Assembly (NCBI GenBank): GCA_017634555.1
Contig: JAGBNF010000031.1
Coordinates: forward strand, 1 to 41,593
Length of the DNA stretch: 41,593 bases
Origin: Eubacterium sp.
GTDB lineage: Bacteria; Bacillota; Clostridia; Lachnospirales; Lachnospiraceae
Direction: 5' to 3'
A program made the position numbers and the translations under genes. The notes below the pieces were generated by a model. That model was not told the DNA's origin. It saw nothing but the letters and a program-made list of their open reading frames with translations, and ran no database searches. Positions within the stretch are counted from its first letter, which is position 1. Each line of letters starts with the position of its first letter. Below are positions 8,020 to 17,461 of the stretch, in pieces.

Positions 8020-10335
8020 CTAATCATCATCTTTTCCATCAAGCTTGTCTTTGATAGGCTTCAAATTCTCGTCAAGCCTTTCGAAATTCTTTTCGTTATC
8101 CTTAATGAATTGATCAAATTCACTCTTGCTTACCTGGAATACATTTATAACTCTCTTGCTGCTGTCAAGACTTTCAACATTCGCCTCAGTGCTTACCTTG
8201 CACTTAACATTCATATCGAATGCCTGTCTTCCGTTTGAAGTCAGGGTCAAATGGTCAAGACTATATGTAAAGCTCTTACCCTTAACGATATCGGTAATGT
8301 TTCCGTTTCCGGAAATGGTCATAAGCTCCTGACCGCTGCTGGTCATATTTCCTGATATATCCAGCTTGCCGGTAGAAGTATCAAACTTCTGATCGATATC
8401 CATCGTTATGGCAGTTCCTGCTAAAGAAATCTTTCCGTTAAAATATGAATTAATGGTATTTCCGTCTGCAGTACTTCCATACTTGGCATACATATTGATA
8501 GCAACGCCCTGTATCGTAATAACCAGCGATGTCTCTCCCGAAGCTGTTACATTCTTATCCCCGGTATTCTTGATCATAAGATCGTACTTTACCGGAGTAC
8601 CCATAAGGTTCAGCGATCCTTCTGCGGTATAGCCTACCACATGACCGCCCTTAACATAAGCCTTATAGATTATATCTTCGGTGATCATAGTATCAAATAA
8701 TGCCTTAATCTGAGCCTTAAGTTCTTCAGGATCTGATACTCCTGCGGAATTCAGATAATCCGAAGCATTTTCATCACTCAGAATTTCTTCCATATACTCT
8801 TCTATGGATTCATCAAGTATACGTTTTGCATCATCCTTCTTGATTGTAACCTTGTAAGTCTTACATTTTACGCTCTTACCACCCAGATCAAGTGTCTCAC
8901 TTCCGGAAGTCTTAACCTCTGAAGCTTCCCAGAATTTTTCACTAATGCCTGAGTAGAATCCGTTATTTCTCTGTAAGAAACCGGTCTCTGAAAAGTAATC
9001 GAGATCTTTTATCGGAAGCTCATCGAGCCCCTTGAATGCATCCTCCTGTGCGAGGAAGGAATTCTTGAATTTCTCTCCAAAGTCTTTGTTATCAAACGCT
9101 ATATAACCATCAAGAATATCCTTGATAGTAAGATAAGTCATATCTTCGTCAGCAATAAGCTGACCGTCAAATGCAACAATCTTTTCTTCATCATCTATTG
9201 TGAAATCACAGGAAAGCTTCTTTGCATTTCTGTCTATATTGACTTTACCGCCGAAGCCGATTCCTTCAAATCTCGTACTTCCGTCAATATCATTGAATCC
9301 GACACGTATCTCGGCAGATCCGCCCTTTTCCTCAAAGGTCTTGATTATATCTCCCGTACCAAGTACTTCATCAAACGGAGTGTTGAAATAGCAGTAATCG
9401 GTCTGCTTGTTGGCCTCCATGGCTTTTTTAAGCCTCTTCTTCGGTGTATAGAAAACTCCGAATATAAGGAAGAGTGCCAGTCCCACCAGAAGCACTGCTC
9501 CGAGTATCGAGAAGAGGATTGTCTTTCCCTTCTTGCTTAGACCCTTTTTCATATTTCCCGGGCCACCCGGCTGATTGAACGAAGCATTTGCTCCGTAAAT
9601 ATCCTGCGAGCCGCCATATGTATTCTGCTGACCACCATTCTGTGGGCCATATGGACCATAACCATTCTGCTGGCCGCCGTTCTGTGGGCCATATGGACCG
9701 TAGCCATTCTGTTGACCACCGTTCTGTGGGTCGTATGGACCGTAGCCGTTCTGCTGGCCGCCATCCTGTGGGCCGTATGGACCGTAGCCGTTCTGCTGGC
9801 CGCCATCCTGTGGGCCGTATGGACCGTAGCCGTTCTGCTGGCCGCCATCCTGTGGACCGTATGGACCGTAGCCATTCTGCTGGCCGCCCTGCGCGCCGTA
9901 TGGACTGTATCCACTCTGTGGATCATACGTACTGTACTGATTCTGTGAAGCAGCCTGCTGCGCATACTGATCCTGCTGTGCATACGGATTAGGCTGTACA
10001 TACTGATCCTGTGGCACATACTGATTCTGCTGTACAGACTGTTCATACTGCTCAGGCTGTGCCTGGTCTGCAGGCTGCTCATAAGCATTCTGCTGTGTAT
10101 ATTCAGGCTGCACCTGCTGTGCTGACTGGTCATAAACATCCTGCGGTGCATACTGATTCTGCTCTACAGGCTGCTGATACTGTTCAGGCTGTACCTGCTG
10201 GTCAAACTGCTGTGGCTGTGTAGGCTGGGTAAATGTGTTCTGCTGACCGTATTCAGGACGCACAGACTGATCTGTGCTCTGGGAAAAATCCTCCCTTGCC
10301 TTACCATCATCATAAAACATTCCGTTATTATCCAT
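8020..10335 (-). CDS. Membrane protein with Q/P/G/Y repeat tail and extracellular domain
   Basis: 771 aa, function not recognised. Residues 1-265 are low-complexity: first Q/P/Y-rich, then six full copies of a 14-residue GGQQNGYGPYGPQ(D/N) unit (150-233) plus a partial one. A KKG-rich stretch leads into one membrane helix (about 271-296). The remaining ~470 residues look like a folded, mostly beta extracellular region with many charged and Thr/Ser residues. With no signal peptide, the tail should be cytoplasmic and the large domain outside. The ATG overlaps the buk stop codon by one base (TAATG) with AAAGGAG upstream, so the two are translationally coupled. Three other loci in the window encode similar disordered-tail membrane proteins. 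Confidence 0.8.
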   Translation of the reverse strand: MDNNGMFYDDGKAREDFSQSTDQSVRPEYGQQNTFTQPTQPQQFDQQVQPEQYQQPVEQNQYAPQDVYDQSAQQVQPEYTQQNAYEQPADQAQPEQYEQSVQQNQYVPQDQYVQPNPYAQQDQYAQQAASQNQYSTYDPQSGYSPYGAQGGQQNGYGPYGPQDGGQQNGYGPYGPQDGGQQNGYGPYGPQDGGQQNGYGPYDPQNGGQQNGYGPYGPQNGGQQNGYGPYGPQNGGQQNTYGGSQDIYGANASFNQPGGPGNMKKGLSKKGKTILFSILGAVLLVGLALFLIFGVFYTPKKRLKKAMEANKQTDYCYFNTPFDEVLGTGDIIKTFEEKGGSAEIRVGFNDIDGSTRFEGIGFGGKVNIDRNAKKLSCDFTIDDEEKIVAFDGQLIADEDMTYLTIKDILDGYIAFDNKDFGEKFKNSFLAQEDAFKGLDELPIKDLDYFSETGFLQRNNGFYSGISEKFWEASEVKTSGSETLDLGGKSVKCKTYKVTIKKDDAKRILDESIEEYMEEILSDENASDYLNSAGVSDPEELKAQIKALFDTMITEDIIYKAYVKGGHVVGYTAEGSLNLMGTPVKYDLMIKNTGDKNVTASGETSLVITIQGVAINMYAKYGSTADGNTINSYFNGKISLAGTAITMDIDQKFDTSTGKLDISGNMTSSGQELMTISGNGNITDIVKGKSFTYSLDHLTLTSNGRQAFDMNVKCKVSTEANVESLDSSKRVINVFQVSKSEFDQFIKDNEKNFERLDENLKPIKDKLDGKDDD
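9616..9888 (-). repeat. Tandem 42-bp coding repeats (14-aa units)
   Basis: Six complete units and one partial unit encode GGQQNGYGPYGPQ(D/N). The central copies are almost identical in DNA, pointing to recent expansion by slippage or recombination, and copy number is likely to vary between strains. Confidence 0.9.
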
Positions 10336-11399
10336 TAATACTCCTTTACTTCCTCGTCGCCTCTCATAACTCTGAGTGCACCTTCTGCAAGAGCAAGAAG
10401 CTCATCCTCACCCGGATATACTGTAACAGGTGCGATGAATGAAACTCTCTTTTTGATCTCACTTACAACATACTCACCGTATGCGATTCCGCCTGTAAGG
10501 ATGATCTGGTCTACATTTCCTGAAAGGACTGCAGCCTGAGCTCCGATATCCTTACTTACCTGATATACGAAAGCATCAAGAACTGTCTTTGCATATTCAT
10601 CAGTAAGAGACTTCTGATAAACCTCTCTTGCATCATTTGTATGAAGGTAAGCGTTGAAACCGCCGTTACCGATCAGCATCTTCTTAACTTCCTTCTGAGT
10701 ATACTTTCCTGAGAAGCAAAGGTCAACCAGTGCTCCTGGAGGAACTGCACCTGCTCTCTCCGGTGAAAATGCGCCGTCGCCTGAAAGTGCGTTGAATACA
10801 TCAACAACCTTTCCGCCTGTATGCGCACCAACTGATACACCGCCGCCCATATGAACAACGATAAGGTTCAGAAGATCATATCTCTTGCCGATTTCCTTTG
10901 CATATCTCTTTGCAACAGCCTTCTGATTAAGTGCATGGAAAATGCTGACACGTGGAAGTTCAGGAACACCTGAAAGACGTGCAACATCTGAAAGTTCATC
11001 AACAACAACAGGATCTACGATATATGAAGGAACGCCGATCTCATCTGCAATTTCCTTAGCAAGGATACCGCCAAGGTTAGATGCATGCTCGCCGCCTACT
11101 GCATTTTTAAGATCCTCTACAAGCTTATCTGTAACTGCATATGTACCACTTGGGATAGGCTTAAGAAGTCCGCCTCTTCCTACGATTACGTCAAAGCTCT
11201 TTATATCTACATCTTTCTCCTTAAGGAAGTTAAGGATAACATCCTTTCGGAAATCTATCTGATCAACGATCTTGTCATACTGAGCGATTTCCTCAGTTGT
11301 ATGACGAAGTGTCTCATCGAAGAGAAGACTCTCATCTTCAAACACACCGATTTTTGTCGATGTTGAACCCGGATTTATAATAAGTGATCTGATTGCCAT
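10335..11399 (-). CDS. buk: Butyrate kinase
   Basis: 354 aa, the normal length. It catalyses butyryl phosphate + ADP to butyrate + ATP, the last step of one of the two main butyrate routes. It belongs to the ASKHA/acetokinase family: the N-terminus has [13 protein letters not shown] (phosphate-1 loop), the centre has [16 protein letters not shown] and [11 protein letters not shown], and the C-terminal half has ILTGGIAYG. The gene follows ptb by 13 bp and shares a TAATG junction with the next gene. Branched-chain acyl phosphates are possible alternative substrates. Confidence 0.96.
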   Translation of the reverse strand: MAIRSLIINPGSTSTKIGVFEDESLLFDETLRHTTEEIAQYDKIVDQIDFRKDVILNFLKEKDVDIKSFDVIVGRGGLLKPIPSGTYAVTDKLVEDLKNAVGGEHASNLGGILAKEIADEIGVPSYIVDPVVVDELSDVARLSGVPELPRVSIFHALNQKAVAKRYAKEIGKRYDLLNLIVVHMGGGVSVGAHTGGKVVDVFNALSGDGAFSPERAGAVPPGALVDLCFSGKYTQKEVKKMLIGNGGFNAYLHTNDAREVYQKSLTDEYAKTVLDAFVYQVSKDIGAQAAVLSGNVDQIILTGGIAYGEYVVSEIKKRVSFIAPVTVYPGEDELLALAEGALRVMRGDEEVKEY

Positions 11400-11412
11400 A
11401 TTTATGCCTCTC

Positions 11413-12333
11413 TTATTTATTCTTCTTAAGATTTTCAGCTACAAGTGCAGCAAGCGCAAGGGAGTTAACCTTTACTTCGAAGGAATCCGCACGAGATGTA
11501 AGGATAACCGGTGCAGATGTACCTGTGATCATATTTCCGTTAACGCCTTCGACACAGTGTACAAATGCCTTATAAGCTATATTTCCCGCATGTATATCCG
11601 GAAAGAGAAGCACATCCGCATCTCCTACTATCTTACGTCCTGTTGCTCCCTTATGAAGAGCTGCCTCAGGGCAAGTAGCAAGGTCAAATGAAAGAGGCCC
11701 GTCAACTATACAGTCCTTGATCTTTCCTTCTTCATTCATCTTTGTAAGTTCTGCTGCCTCTACTGTTTCAGGCATCTTCGGATTAACTACTTCAACAGCT
11801 GTAAGTGGTGCAACCTTAGGACAGTCGATTCCGACTGCACGGCAGATCTCAACAGTATTTTCTATTATGCTGACCTTTTCCTCAAGTGTCGGATAAGGAA
11901 CAAATGCAACGTCAGTGAAGAAAAGGAGCTTGCCATAGCCCTTGTTTTCAAATACACAAACATGTGAAAGCGGTCTTCCCGAACGAAGTCCCACTTCTTT
12001 ATCAAGAACAGATCTAAGAAAATCCTTAGTCTCCATAAGTCCCTTCATGTACATATCAGCCTTGCCGTCATGAACATACTTAACAGCCTCGTGTGCAGCT
12101 TCGATAGGATCCTTGATATCAACAATCTTATAATCCTCAAGATTCATCCCAAGTTCTTCTGCGATAGCTCTAATCTTATCCTCATCCCCAAACAGAACAG
12201 AATCAGCAATACCCTTTTCTTTTGCTGCCTTTACTGCCATCAGTACTTCACTGTCCTGTGCAACTGCTACAGACACTGTCTTCTTTGGAAGTGCCTTAAC
12301 CTTCTCCAGAATTTCCTTAAAACTCTTACTCAT
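11413..12333 (-). CDS. ptb: Phosphate butyryltransferase
   Basis: 306 aa from the ATG at 12333. A TTG at 12354 would add seven residues, but GAAAGGAAA sits just upstream of the ATG, so I choose the ATG. The protein belongs to the phosphate acetyl/butyryltransferase family: the [16 protein letters not shown] region, [39 protein letters not shown] and [16 protein letters not shown] are characteristic. It converts butyryl-CoA + Pi to butyryl phosphate + CoA and feeds the butyrate kinase encoded 13 bp downstream. Together they conserve energy as ATP during butyrate fermentation. Confidence 0.95.
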   Translation of the reverse strand: MSKSFKEILEKVKALPKKTVSVAVAQDSEVLMAVKAAKEKGIADSVLFGDEDKIRAIAEELGMNLEDYKIVDIKDPIEAAHEAVKYVHDGKADMYMKGLMETKDFLRSVLDKEVGLRSGRPLSHVCVFENKGYGKLLFFTDVAFVPYPTLEEKVSIIENTVEICRAVGIDCPKVAPLTAVEVVNPKMPETVEAAELTKMNEEGKIKDCIVDGPLSFDLATCPEAALHKGATGRKIVGDADVLLFPDIHAGNIAYKAFVHCVEGVNGNMITGTSAPVILTSRADSFEVKVNSLALAALVAENLKKNK

Positions 12334-12379
12334 CTTCTCTATGTTTCCTTTCAAAAATGTTTAATATATATCAAGGGAA

Positions 12380-12652
12380 TTACTTCACCTTGTCATCATT
12401 ATCAATGAAGAAAACCTGAAGAATGACTGATACAAAAGTAAGGAGAACTGCGATTATGGAAAGCGTTCGTTCCGGGCTTTCCTTTCTGAGCGCCTTGGTA
12501 TAAGCCTTCTTCATCAGCTTCATGTCGCGCTTTGCAGCCTTCTTCTCCTGCTTCTTATTCTTCTTTTCTTCTTTAAAATTGGCATTTACTGCTGCTACAG
12601 CCTTCTTAACAGACTTAGTTTTCTTAGCACTGCCTACTGAATTCTTCTCCAT
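12380..12652 (-). CDS. Small lysine-rich single-pass membrane protein
   Basis: 90 aa from the ATG at 12652, chosen because GGAGAGG lies five nt upstream. Residues 1-60 are very basic (KKNKKQEKKAAKRD) and probably helical. A C-terminal membrane helix (SIIAVLLTFVSVILQVFFI) follows, then a short acidic end. The layout is that of a tail-anchored protein with a basic cytoplasmic domain. The family is not recognised. It lies 18 bp after the DUF3592-like gene and 46 bp before ptb, so it is likely co-transcribed. Confidence 0.65.
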   Translation of the reverse strand: MEKNSVGSAKKTKSVKKAVAAVNANFKEEKKNKKQEKKAAKRDMKLMKKAYTKALRKESPERTLSIIAVLLTFVSVILQVFFIDNDDKVK

Positions 12653-12670
12653 AAACACCTCTCCAATACA

Positions 12671-13072
12671 TTAAAACATGGCGCTGAGTATCATAGCTAT
12701 AACTATGATTCCAAGCATCGGAAGAGTTCCGAGCATAAGCTCCTTCTTTCCCTTCCTGTCGACACGTTCATTTCCTCTGAATCTGTGCACCCCATTCAAC
12801 TCCATGAGGTCTACTTCTTCCCCAACCTCATAAATGCACAGGTTACCGACCTTTGCATACACCGTTCTGTCGTCGGGTGCATCTATTGTCAGCTCCACGT
12901 AGCTTTTTCTTGATATAGGATCATCCTTCTTTTCTATCTCTCTTATCCTGCCCTTAACCGGATTCCAGTTCTTGATCAGCTTCTTTCTTCTGTGCTGACT
13001 GGATGCGGTACATAAGTAAAGCTCGATCAGCAGGATCACCATGACTATCACGGCTGTAAGATTTTTAACCAT
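12671..13072 (-). CDS. DUF3592-like membrane protein
   Basis: 133 aa. One membrane helix near the N-terminus and one at the C-terminus (MLGIIVIAMILSAMF) bracket a soluble domain of roughly 70 residues. That domain has the pattern G(R)IxxI...SYVELTIDAPD..TVYAKVGN...YEVGEEVDLM, which resembles DUF3592 proteins. The function of that family is unknown. It is the first gene of the presumed ptb-buk operon and diverges from tyrA across 132 bp. Confidence 0.6.
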   Translation of the reverse strand: MVKNLTAVIVMVILLIELYLCTASSQHRRKKLIKNWNPVKGRIREIEKKDDPISRKSYVELTIDAPDDRTVYAKVGNLCIYEVGEEVDLMELNGVHRFRGNERVDRKGKKELMLGTLPMLGIIVIAMILSAMF

Positions 13073-13091
13073 TTAATAAAATCTCCCTGTA

Positions 13092-13120
13092 TTGACTTTA
13101 GCGCATTAACGTGGTATAGT
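13092..13120 (+). promoter_or_regulatory. tyrA promoter
   Basis: TTGACT (13092-13097), a 17-nt spacer and TATAGT (13115-13120) give a start near 13127 and a leader of about 78 nt before tyrA. Confidence 0.6.
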
Positions 13121-13204
13121 CTATCTGTTGTTGCGGTACTACGTCAAAAAGCTACAACTTTGATTATACTTCATAAAATAATAACATTTCAAGAGGAAGA
13201 ATGA

Positions 13205-14053
13205 ATGATTAAGGTAACTACAGTCGGAATAGCCGGCCTCGGACTCATAGGCGGTTCTTTCGCAAAAGCATATAAAGAAAACTCTGATGTAAAGGTTCTC
13301 GGCTTCGATCTGAACAAGTCCATCTGCCATCTCGCAGCAGTCGAGGGTGCGATCGACGACGTTCTCACCGAAGAGAATATCGGTGAATGTGATATAATCA
13401 TCCCGGCTCTTTATCCGGATGCTGTTATTAAATATGTCAGAGAAATGGCACCTCATATCCGCAAGGATGCCATCGTCCTTGATACCGCAGGACTTAAGCG
13501 TGAGATCTGTGCCGAGTGTTTCAAGCTCGCTCACGAGTACGGTTTCATCTTTGTCGGAGGACATCCGATGGCAGGAAAAAGATACTCAGGTTTCAAGTAC
13601 AGCTCAGGAAAGCTCTTCAGAGATTCTTCCATGATAGTTGTTCCTGAAAACGAAGAAGATCAGACCCTTCTGTCAAATGTGCGAGTTGCCCTTGCACCTT
13701 GTGATTTCGGACGTATCACAGTTTGTTCCGCCGAGAAGCATGATGAGATGATAGCCTTCACCTCAGAGCTTGCTCATATCGTATCCAACGCATATATCAA
13801 GAGCCCTACAGCTATGGAGCATCGCGGCTATTCAGCCGGAAGCTACAGAGATCTTACCCGTGTAGCATGGCTCAACGAAGATATGTGGACCGAAATCTTC
13901 ATGAAGAACAGAGACAATCTCATCAAGGAGCTTGATTATATAACAGGTTACCTGAAGGAGTACCGTGATGCCCTGGATAAGGAAGACAGCGATACCCTCT
14001 GGAAGCTGCTCCATGACGGAAAAATGGCAAAGGAGAATGTAGACGGCAGATAA
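13205..14053 (+). CDS. tyrA: Prephenate dehydrogenase
   Basis: 282 aa. It oxidatively decarboxylates prephenate to 4-hydroxyphenylpyruvate for tyrosine synthesis. The N-terminal NAD-binding fold has GIAGLGLIGGSFA. The catalytic motif GGHPMAGKRYSG (His120) and the helical C-terminal domain (MEHRGYSAGSYRDLTRVA) are typical. There is no fused chorismate mutase and no C-terminal ACT domain, so it is the short form without the usual feedback domain. GAGGAAG lies a few nt upstream of the ATG. An ATG at 13201 in another frame stops after three codons and is ignored. It is transcribed alone. Confidence 0.93.
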   Translation: MIKVTTVGIAGLGLIGGSFAKAYKENSDVKVLGFDLNKSICHLAAVEGAIDDVLTEENIGECDIIIPALYPDAVIKYVREMAPHIRKDAIVLDTAGLKREICAECFKLAHEYGFIFVGGHPMAGKRYSGFKYSSGKLFRDSSMIVVPENEEDQTLLSNVRVALAPCDFGRITVCSAEKHDEMIAFTSELAHIVSNAYIKSPTAMEHRGYSAGSYRDLTRVAWLNEDMWTEIFMKNRDNLIKELDYITGYLKEYRDALDKEDSDTLWKLLHDGKMAKENVDGR

Positions 14054-14060
14054 GCCGTCT
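14041..14060 (+). terminator. tyrA intrinsic terminator overlapping its stop codon
   Basis: AGACGGC (14041-14047) pairs with GCCGTCT (14054-14060), followed by TTTTCTTTT. The TAA stop (14051-14053) lies in the loop, so termination begins inside the last codons. Confidence 0.8.
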
Positions 14061-14099
14061 TTTTCTTTTCCTTTGCCATAATTTTTTATTTCTTCAGTT

Positions 14100-14864
14100 T
14101 TACTGCTCTTCATTCAGAGTATCCAGAATGAAGTTCAGACAGAATGATCCGATATAAAGTATAAATCCGAGTATCATAAGTATCTTTGCGATACCGATAT
14201 ATTCACGGGCACTCATGCCGGAATCAAATCCAGCCGCATTATACTGTGCTATTATCGACTTCCAGCTCTCAACAACGCTTGTTGCATTGATATACACACT
14301 CTTATAGCATTTTGTATGATAAAGAGCTATGAATAAGACCAGTGCGATAATTATCGATATCATTCTCGATATATTTCTGTGTTCCTTTGTGAATCTGTAT
14401 AGCTTTGTATTGCCAAACTTATTCTCAAAGAACGACGTTTTTTTCGTCTTTTCCGCATCTGCTGCCTGCTCATCCGCCGGCTGACCATCTGCCGCCTGAG
14501 CATTATCTGCAGCAGTTGTACTCTTACCCACATCTCCCTGCTCAAGTTTCTGGAGTCTGTGATAATTCTCATTCAGGAAGTTATCCTTCACTGTATAGAT
14601 AAACATGATAAAAAGTACAATGAAAAGTATTATAAGCAGAATCAGCGGTACGATCTTACTGAATGTAAAACCCTCTTTAATCCCTGAATAACCATACCTT
14701 ACGGAATCCATGAGTGAAGCGCCCTCGACCATTTTCGCATCAACCTTAACGATTGCAGTCACACTGTCAAGGAATATCGTCAATACCATGCATATAATGC
14801 CCAGTACTCCGGCAAGTCCGCAAAGTAGATATGATCTGCTTTTTCTATAAAAAGGTTCTTTCAT
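14100..14864 (-). CDS. Multi-pass membrane protein, unknown function
   Basis: 254 aa from the ATG at 14864 (an upstream GTG at 14876 is too close to the AGGAG). About four membrane helices are visible: GLAGVLGIICMVLTIFL, LILLIILFIVLFIMFIY, IIIALVLFIALYH and ILMILGFILYIGSFCLNFIL. Between the second and third is a cytoplasmic-looking Ala/Gln/Asp-rich linker followed by a basic stretch. The family is not recognised. It follows the sugar nucleotidyltransferase by five bp, as third gene after the LCP protein, so a role in envelope glycopolymers is a reasonable guess from context only. Confidence 0.75.
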   Translation of the reverse strand: MKEPFYRKSRSYLLCGLAGVLGIICMVLTIFLDSVTAIVKVDAKMVEGASLMDSVRYGYSGIKEGFTFSKIVPLILLIILFIVLFIMFIYTVKDNFLNENYHRLQKLEQGDVGKSTTAADNAQAADGQPADEQAADAEKTKKTSFFENKFGNTKLYRFTKEHRNISRMISIIIALVLFIALYHTKCYKSVYINATSVVESWKSIIAQYNAAGFDSGMSAREYIGIAKILMILGFILYIGSFCLNFILDTLNEEQ

Positions 14865-14869
14865 AAAAC

Positions 14870-15793
14870 CTACCACTCCTCAGATGGGTAGCTCCCTTCA
14901 ACTGTAAGCTGTGCAAGCTTGTTCTTAACATCATCAAGGTCTTCAATATAAGTCATACCAAACCACTCAGCATCTGTCGGTACTACCTTAACGCTGCAGC
15001 CGTTTCTCTCAAGGATGTTCTGAACTGCATCTGATAAGGTCTCCTCGAACTTAAGAGAATTCTCCTCGATTCCCTTCTTAAGTCTTTCAGGGAATGTTAC
15101 CTCAATATCATCAATAAACTGTGGATTGAATACCCACATATTCATGGAAGCAGCTGCATCCTCAGGAATCTCTGTGAAAGTCTCACCACCATCAAGAGTG
15201 AAGAAGCCCTTTCCGTCCTCGAGCTTAATTTCCTTACGCTCATCGATTCTTAAAAGATTACCCTCTGCATCAACCTTACAGATTCCTCTGCTGACGAATC
15301 CTGCAGGTGAAAGTGTCTTAGCTACATTATAGCCGATTGCAGCATGCTCATTATCTGCTTCACTTGCCATGATGAAATCATATGCAAGCTTGAAAGCTTC
15401 ATATCCGTAGAAATCATCTGCGTTAATTGTGATGAAACTCTTGCCCTTAAGCTCTTTTCTTGCGGACCAGATAGCATGAGTTGTTCCCCACGGCTTTACT
15501 CTTCCTTCAGGAATGCTGCATCCTTCAGGGATTCCGTCAAGTGCCTGATATACATATGAAACAGGAACCTTAGCGGCAACTCTGTTTCCAACCGCCTCTT
15601 TAAATTCCTCAGCAAAACTCTCACGGATGATGAATACTACTTCTCCGAATCCTGCCTTGACAGCATCGTAGATTGCGTAATCCATAAGAGAATGCCCCTG
15701 ATCATCCACCTTCTGAATCTGCTTAAGTCCTCCGAATCTGCTGCCCATTCCTGCAGCCATAACTACGAGAACCGGTGTCTTCTTATTACCCAT
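14870..15793 (-). CDS. Sugar-phosphate nucleotidyltransferase
   Basis: 307 aa. The N-terminus carries the nucleotidyltransferase signature LVVMAAGMGSRFGGLKQ (11-27). A metal-binding Asp pair in TINADDFYGYEAF and the WGTTHAIWSAR segment follow. It would transfer NMP to a sugar or polyol phosphate; the nucleotide and sugar cannot be told from the sequence. It resembles the stand-alone clostridial group rather than GalU or RmlA. It lies 24 bp after the LCP-family gene, consistent with making an activated precursor for a cell-surface polymer. Confidence 0.88.
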   Translation of the reverse strand: MGNKKTPVLVVMAAGMGSRFGGLKQIQKVDDQGHSLMDYAIYDAVKAGFGEVVFIIRESFAEEFKEAVGNRVAAKVPVSYVYQALDGIPEGCSIPEGRVKPWGTTHAIWSARKELKGKSFITINADDFYGYEAFKLAYDFIMASEADNEHAAIGYNVAKTLSPAGFVSRGICKVDAEGNLLRIDERKEIKLEDGKGFFTLDGGETFTEIPEDAAASMNMWVFNPQFIDDIEVTFPERLKKGIEENSLKFEETLSDAVQNILERNGCSVKVVPTDAEWFGMTYIEDLDDVKNKLAQLTVEGSYPSEEW

Positions 15794-15817
15794 ACTTTTT
15801 CTCCTTCCGAATATTCA

Positions 15818-17287
15818 CTAGTCATTTCTTGTCATAAATGCATTGATCTCATCCTGATCAATAGTTCCGTCTCCAAGAACTGTAGTAATGAGCTGCTTTG
15901 CATACTCTACATCCTCTTCAAAAGGATACATTACATATGCTTCTGCTCCGACTGAACTACAGATATCTGTTCCGTCTGAACCGCTTACGCTGTATGAATA
16001 GATATTCCATCCCTTCATATCTGAAAGCTGTCTCTGAACGAGTTCACCAACCTCTTCCTTTGACATATCTGTCTGGAATGTTCCTGAAAGTGAATCCATA
16101 ATAGATGCATAGTTAGAAAGAAACTCTGATGACTGAAGCTTCTCGAAGACAGCCTTGATAACAGTCATCTGATTGTTACCTCTCATTCTGTCTCCCTCTA
16201 AGAATGCCATTCTTTCTCTTGCGAAAGCAAGTGCTCTTTCACCGTCAAGGTGATTTTCTCCTGCTTCGAAAACGTCTCCGTCAATACCTGTGAAGCCGTT
16301 CTCACAATATACGTCAATTCCACCGAGCTCATCGATGATAGCCTTAAAGCCCGTGAAGTTCATTCTTACATAGTAGCTGAGATCGATATCGTAGAGATGC
16401 TCCAGTGTACCCATAGAAGTATCGATACCGAATACTCCGGCGTGAGTGAGCTTATCCTTTCTGTTTCCAAGATTAGGGAATTCTACATAATAATCTCTAG
16501 GTGTTGAAATAAGAAGCATAGTTCTTGTCTCAATATTTATTACCGCAATAATGTTAACGTCGCTGCGGCTCTTTATATTTACTGAACCGAAGGTATCGAT
16601 ACCACTGATGTACATGCAGAAACGGTTCTTATCGAAAGGAGCCTCCTCAACCTTCTCTACGATCTGTGATTCTACTTCCTTCTCAAGGATAACCTTAAGT
16701 CTGGATGAATAATTCTCATACTGCTCTGAACTCTCAAGAAGTCCGATCATACCTGAATTAATGATAAATGACTGTATCTGATTGCTCTCAAATGCAACTG
16801 CAAGATCATAAACTGAATCAAATTCAGCTGTTGTGATTTCTTTACCAAGATCTCCGTTGATCTGATTTATTACATTATTAATGCCTTCCTGATCGCTGTT
16901 TCTGATAATACCGAATACATATCCGGAATCAACAGCTGAATTTATGGAATCGATAGGATCATCTGCCGAAACATATACGTTAATCTGTTCTACCTCTACC
17001 TTGTTTCCTGTCACATCATCAAGTGCTCTGTTGGTAGATGTGATGAAGTAGATACCATAGCAAAGTACACCACTTACTATAACCGAAAGCAGCATTCCGG
17101 CTATCGCGCTTTTTCTACCCTTCATCATTATAACTACTATAATAGGAAGAAGTGCCAAAACAACTGCCACAACTACCATTATTTTGAAAGGTACAAGCTT
17201 TGTTACATAAAGCATGTAAACTAATAAAAACGTTAAAATAAACTGAAGTGCTGCAAGTATACAGCCAACAACTCTTATTGCCTTCAT
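15818..17287 (-). CDS. LytR-CpsA-Psr (LCP) family cell-envelope protein
   Basis: 489 aa. Three membrane helices occupy the first ~85 residues, followed by an extracellular segment of about 150 residues of unknown role and then the LCP domain (about 225-430). LCP hallmarks are LLISTPRDYYVEF, KLTHAGVFG, a LGGIDVYC segment, and ALAFARER...GDRMRGNNQM with the conserved Asp and Arg residues. LCP enzymes attach undecaprenyl-linked anionic glycopolymers to peptidoglycan. The extra N-terminal helices are common in clostridial members. GAGGGGA precedes the ATG. It heads a three-gene operon with a good promoter upstream. Confidence 0.93.
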   Translation of the reverse strand: MKAIRVVGCILAALQFILTFLLVYMLYVTKLVPFKIMVVVAVVLALLPIIVVIMMKGRKSAIAGMLLSVIVSGVLCYGIYFITSTNRALDDVTGNKVEVEQINVYVSADDPIDSINSAVDSGYVFGIIRNSDQEGINNVINQINGDLGKEITTAEFDSVYDLAVAFESNQIQSFIINSGMIGLLESSEQYENYSSRLKVILEKEVESQIVEKVEEAPFDKNRFCMYISGIDTFGSVNIKSRSDVNIIAVINIETRTMLLISTPRDYYVEFPNLGNRKDKLTHAGVFGIDTSMGTLEHLYDIDLSYYVRMNFTGFKAIIDELGGIDVYCENGFTGIDGDVFEAGENHLDGERALAFARERMAFLEGDRMRGNNQMTVIKAVFEKLQSSEFLSNYASIMDSLSGTFQTDMSKEEVGELVQRQLSDMKGWNIYSYSVSGSDGTDICSSVGAEAYVMYPFEEDVEYAKQLITTVLGDGTIDQDEINAFMTRND

Positions 17288-17343
17288 CCGACGAGTCCCC
17301 TCTTAATATTTTCTTTTAGAGCATAATAAACCACAATAAAGAG

Positions 17344-17371
17344 ATAATAACACTTTGATTATTTTTGTCAA
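17344..17371 (-). promoter_or_regulatory. Promoter of the LCP operon
   Basis: On the minus strand TTGACA (17366-17371), a 16-nt spacer and TATTAT (17344-17349), about 57 nt before the start codon. Confidence 0.7.
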
Positions 17372-17425
17372 ACCATTTTTTAATTTCACATATATTATTC
17401 ATCAATATTTAATGATTAAATATCA

Positions 17426-17454
17426 TTGTAAAAAACTATCCGTTATTCTATAAT
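17426..17454 (+). promoter_or_regulatory. rsmG promoter overlapping the first in-frame ATG
   Basis: TTGTAA (17426-17431), exactly 17 nt, then a perfect TATAAT (17449-17454). The predicted transcription start, near 17460-17462, is downstream of the ATG at 17453 and at the ATG at 17462. This bears on the start choice and suggests a leaderless mRNA. Confidence 0.55.
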
Positions 17455-17461
17455 GAGTGAC

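Noticed and set aside
9549-10151. Long His/Met/Arg-rich frames over the 771-aa gene
   Set aside because: Out-of-frame and antisense readings of the 42-bp repeat.
13139-13564. Minus-strand 141-aa frame over tyrA
   Set aside because: Shadow of the clear tyrA gene; no ribosome binding site and unlikely composition.
17453-17461. rsmG start at the first ATG
   Set aside because: This ATG lies inside the perfect TATAAT box; the next ATG fits the family N-terminus.
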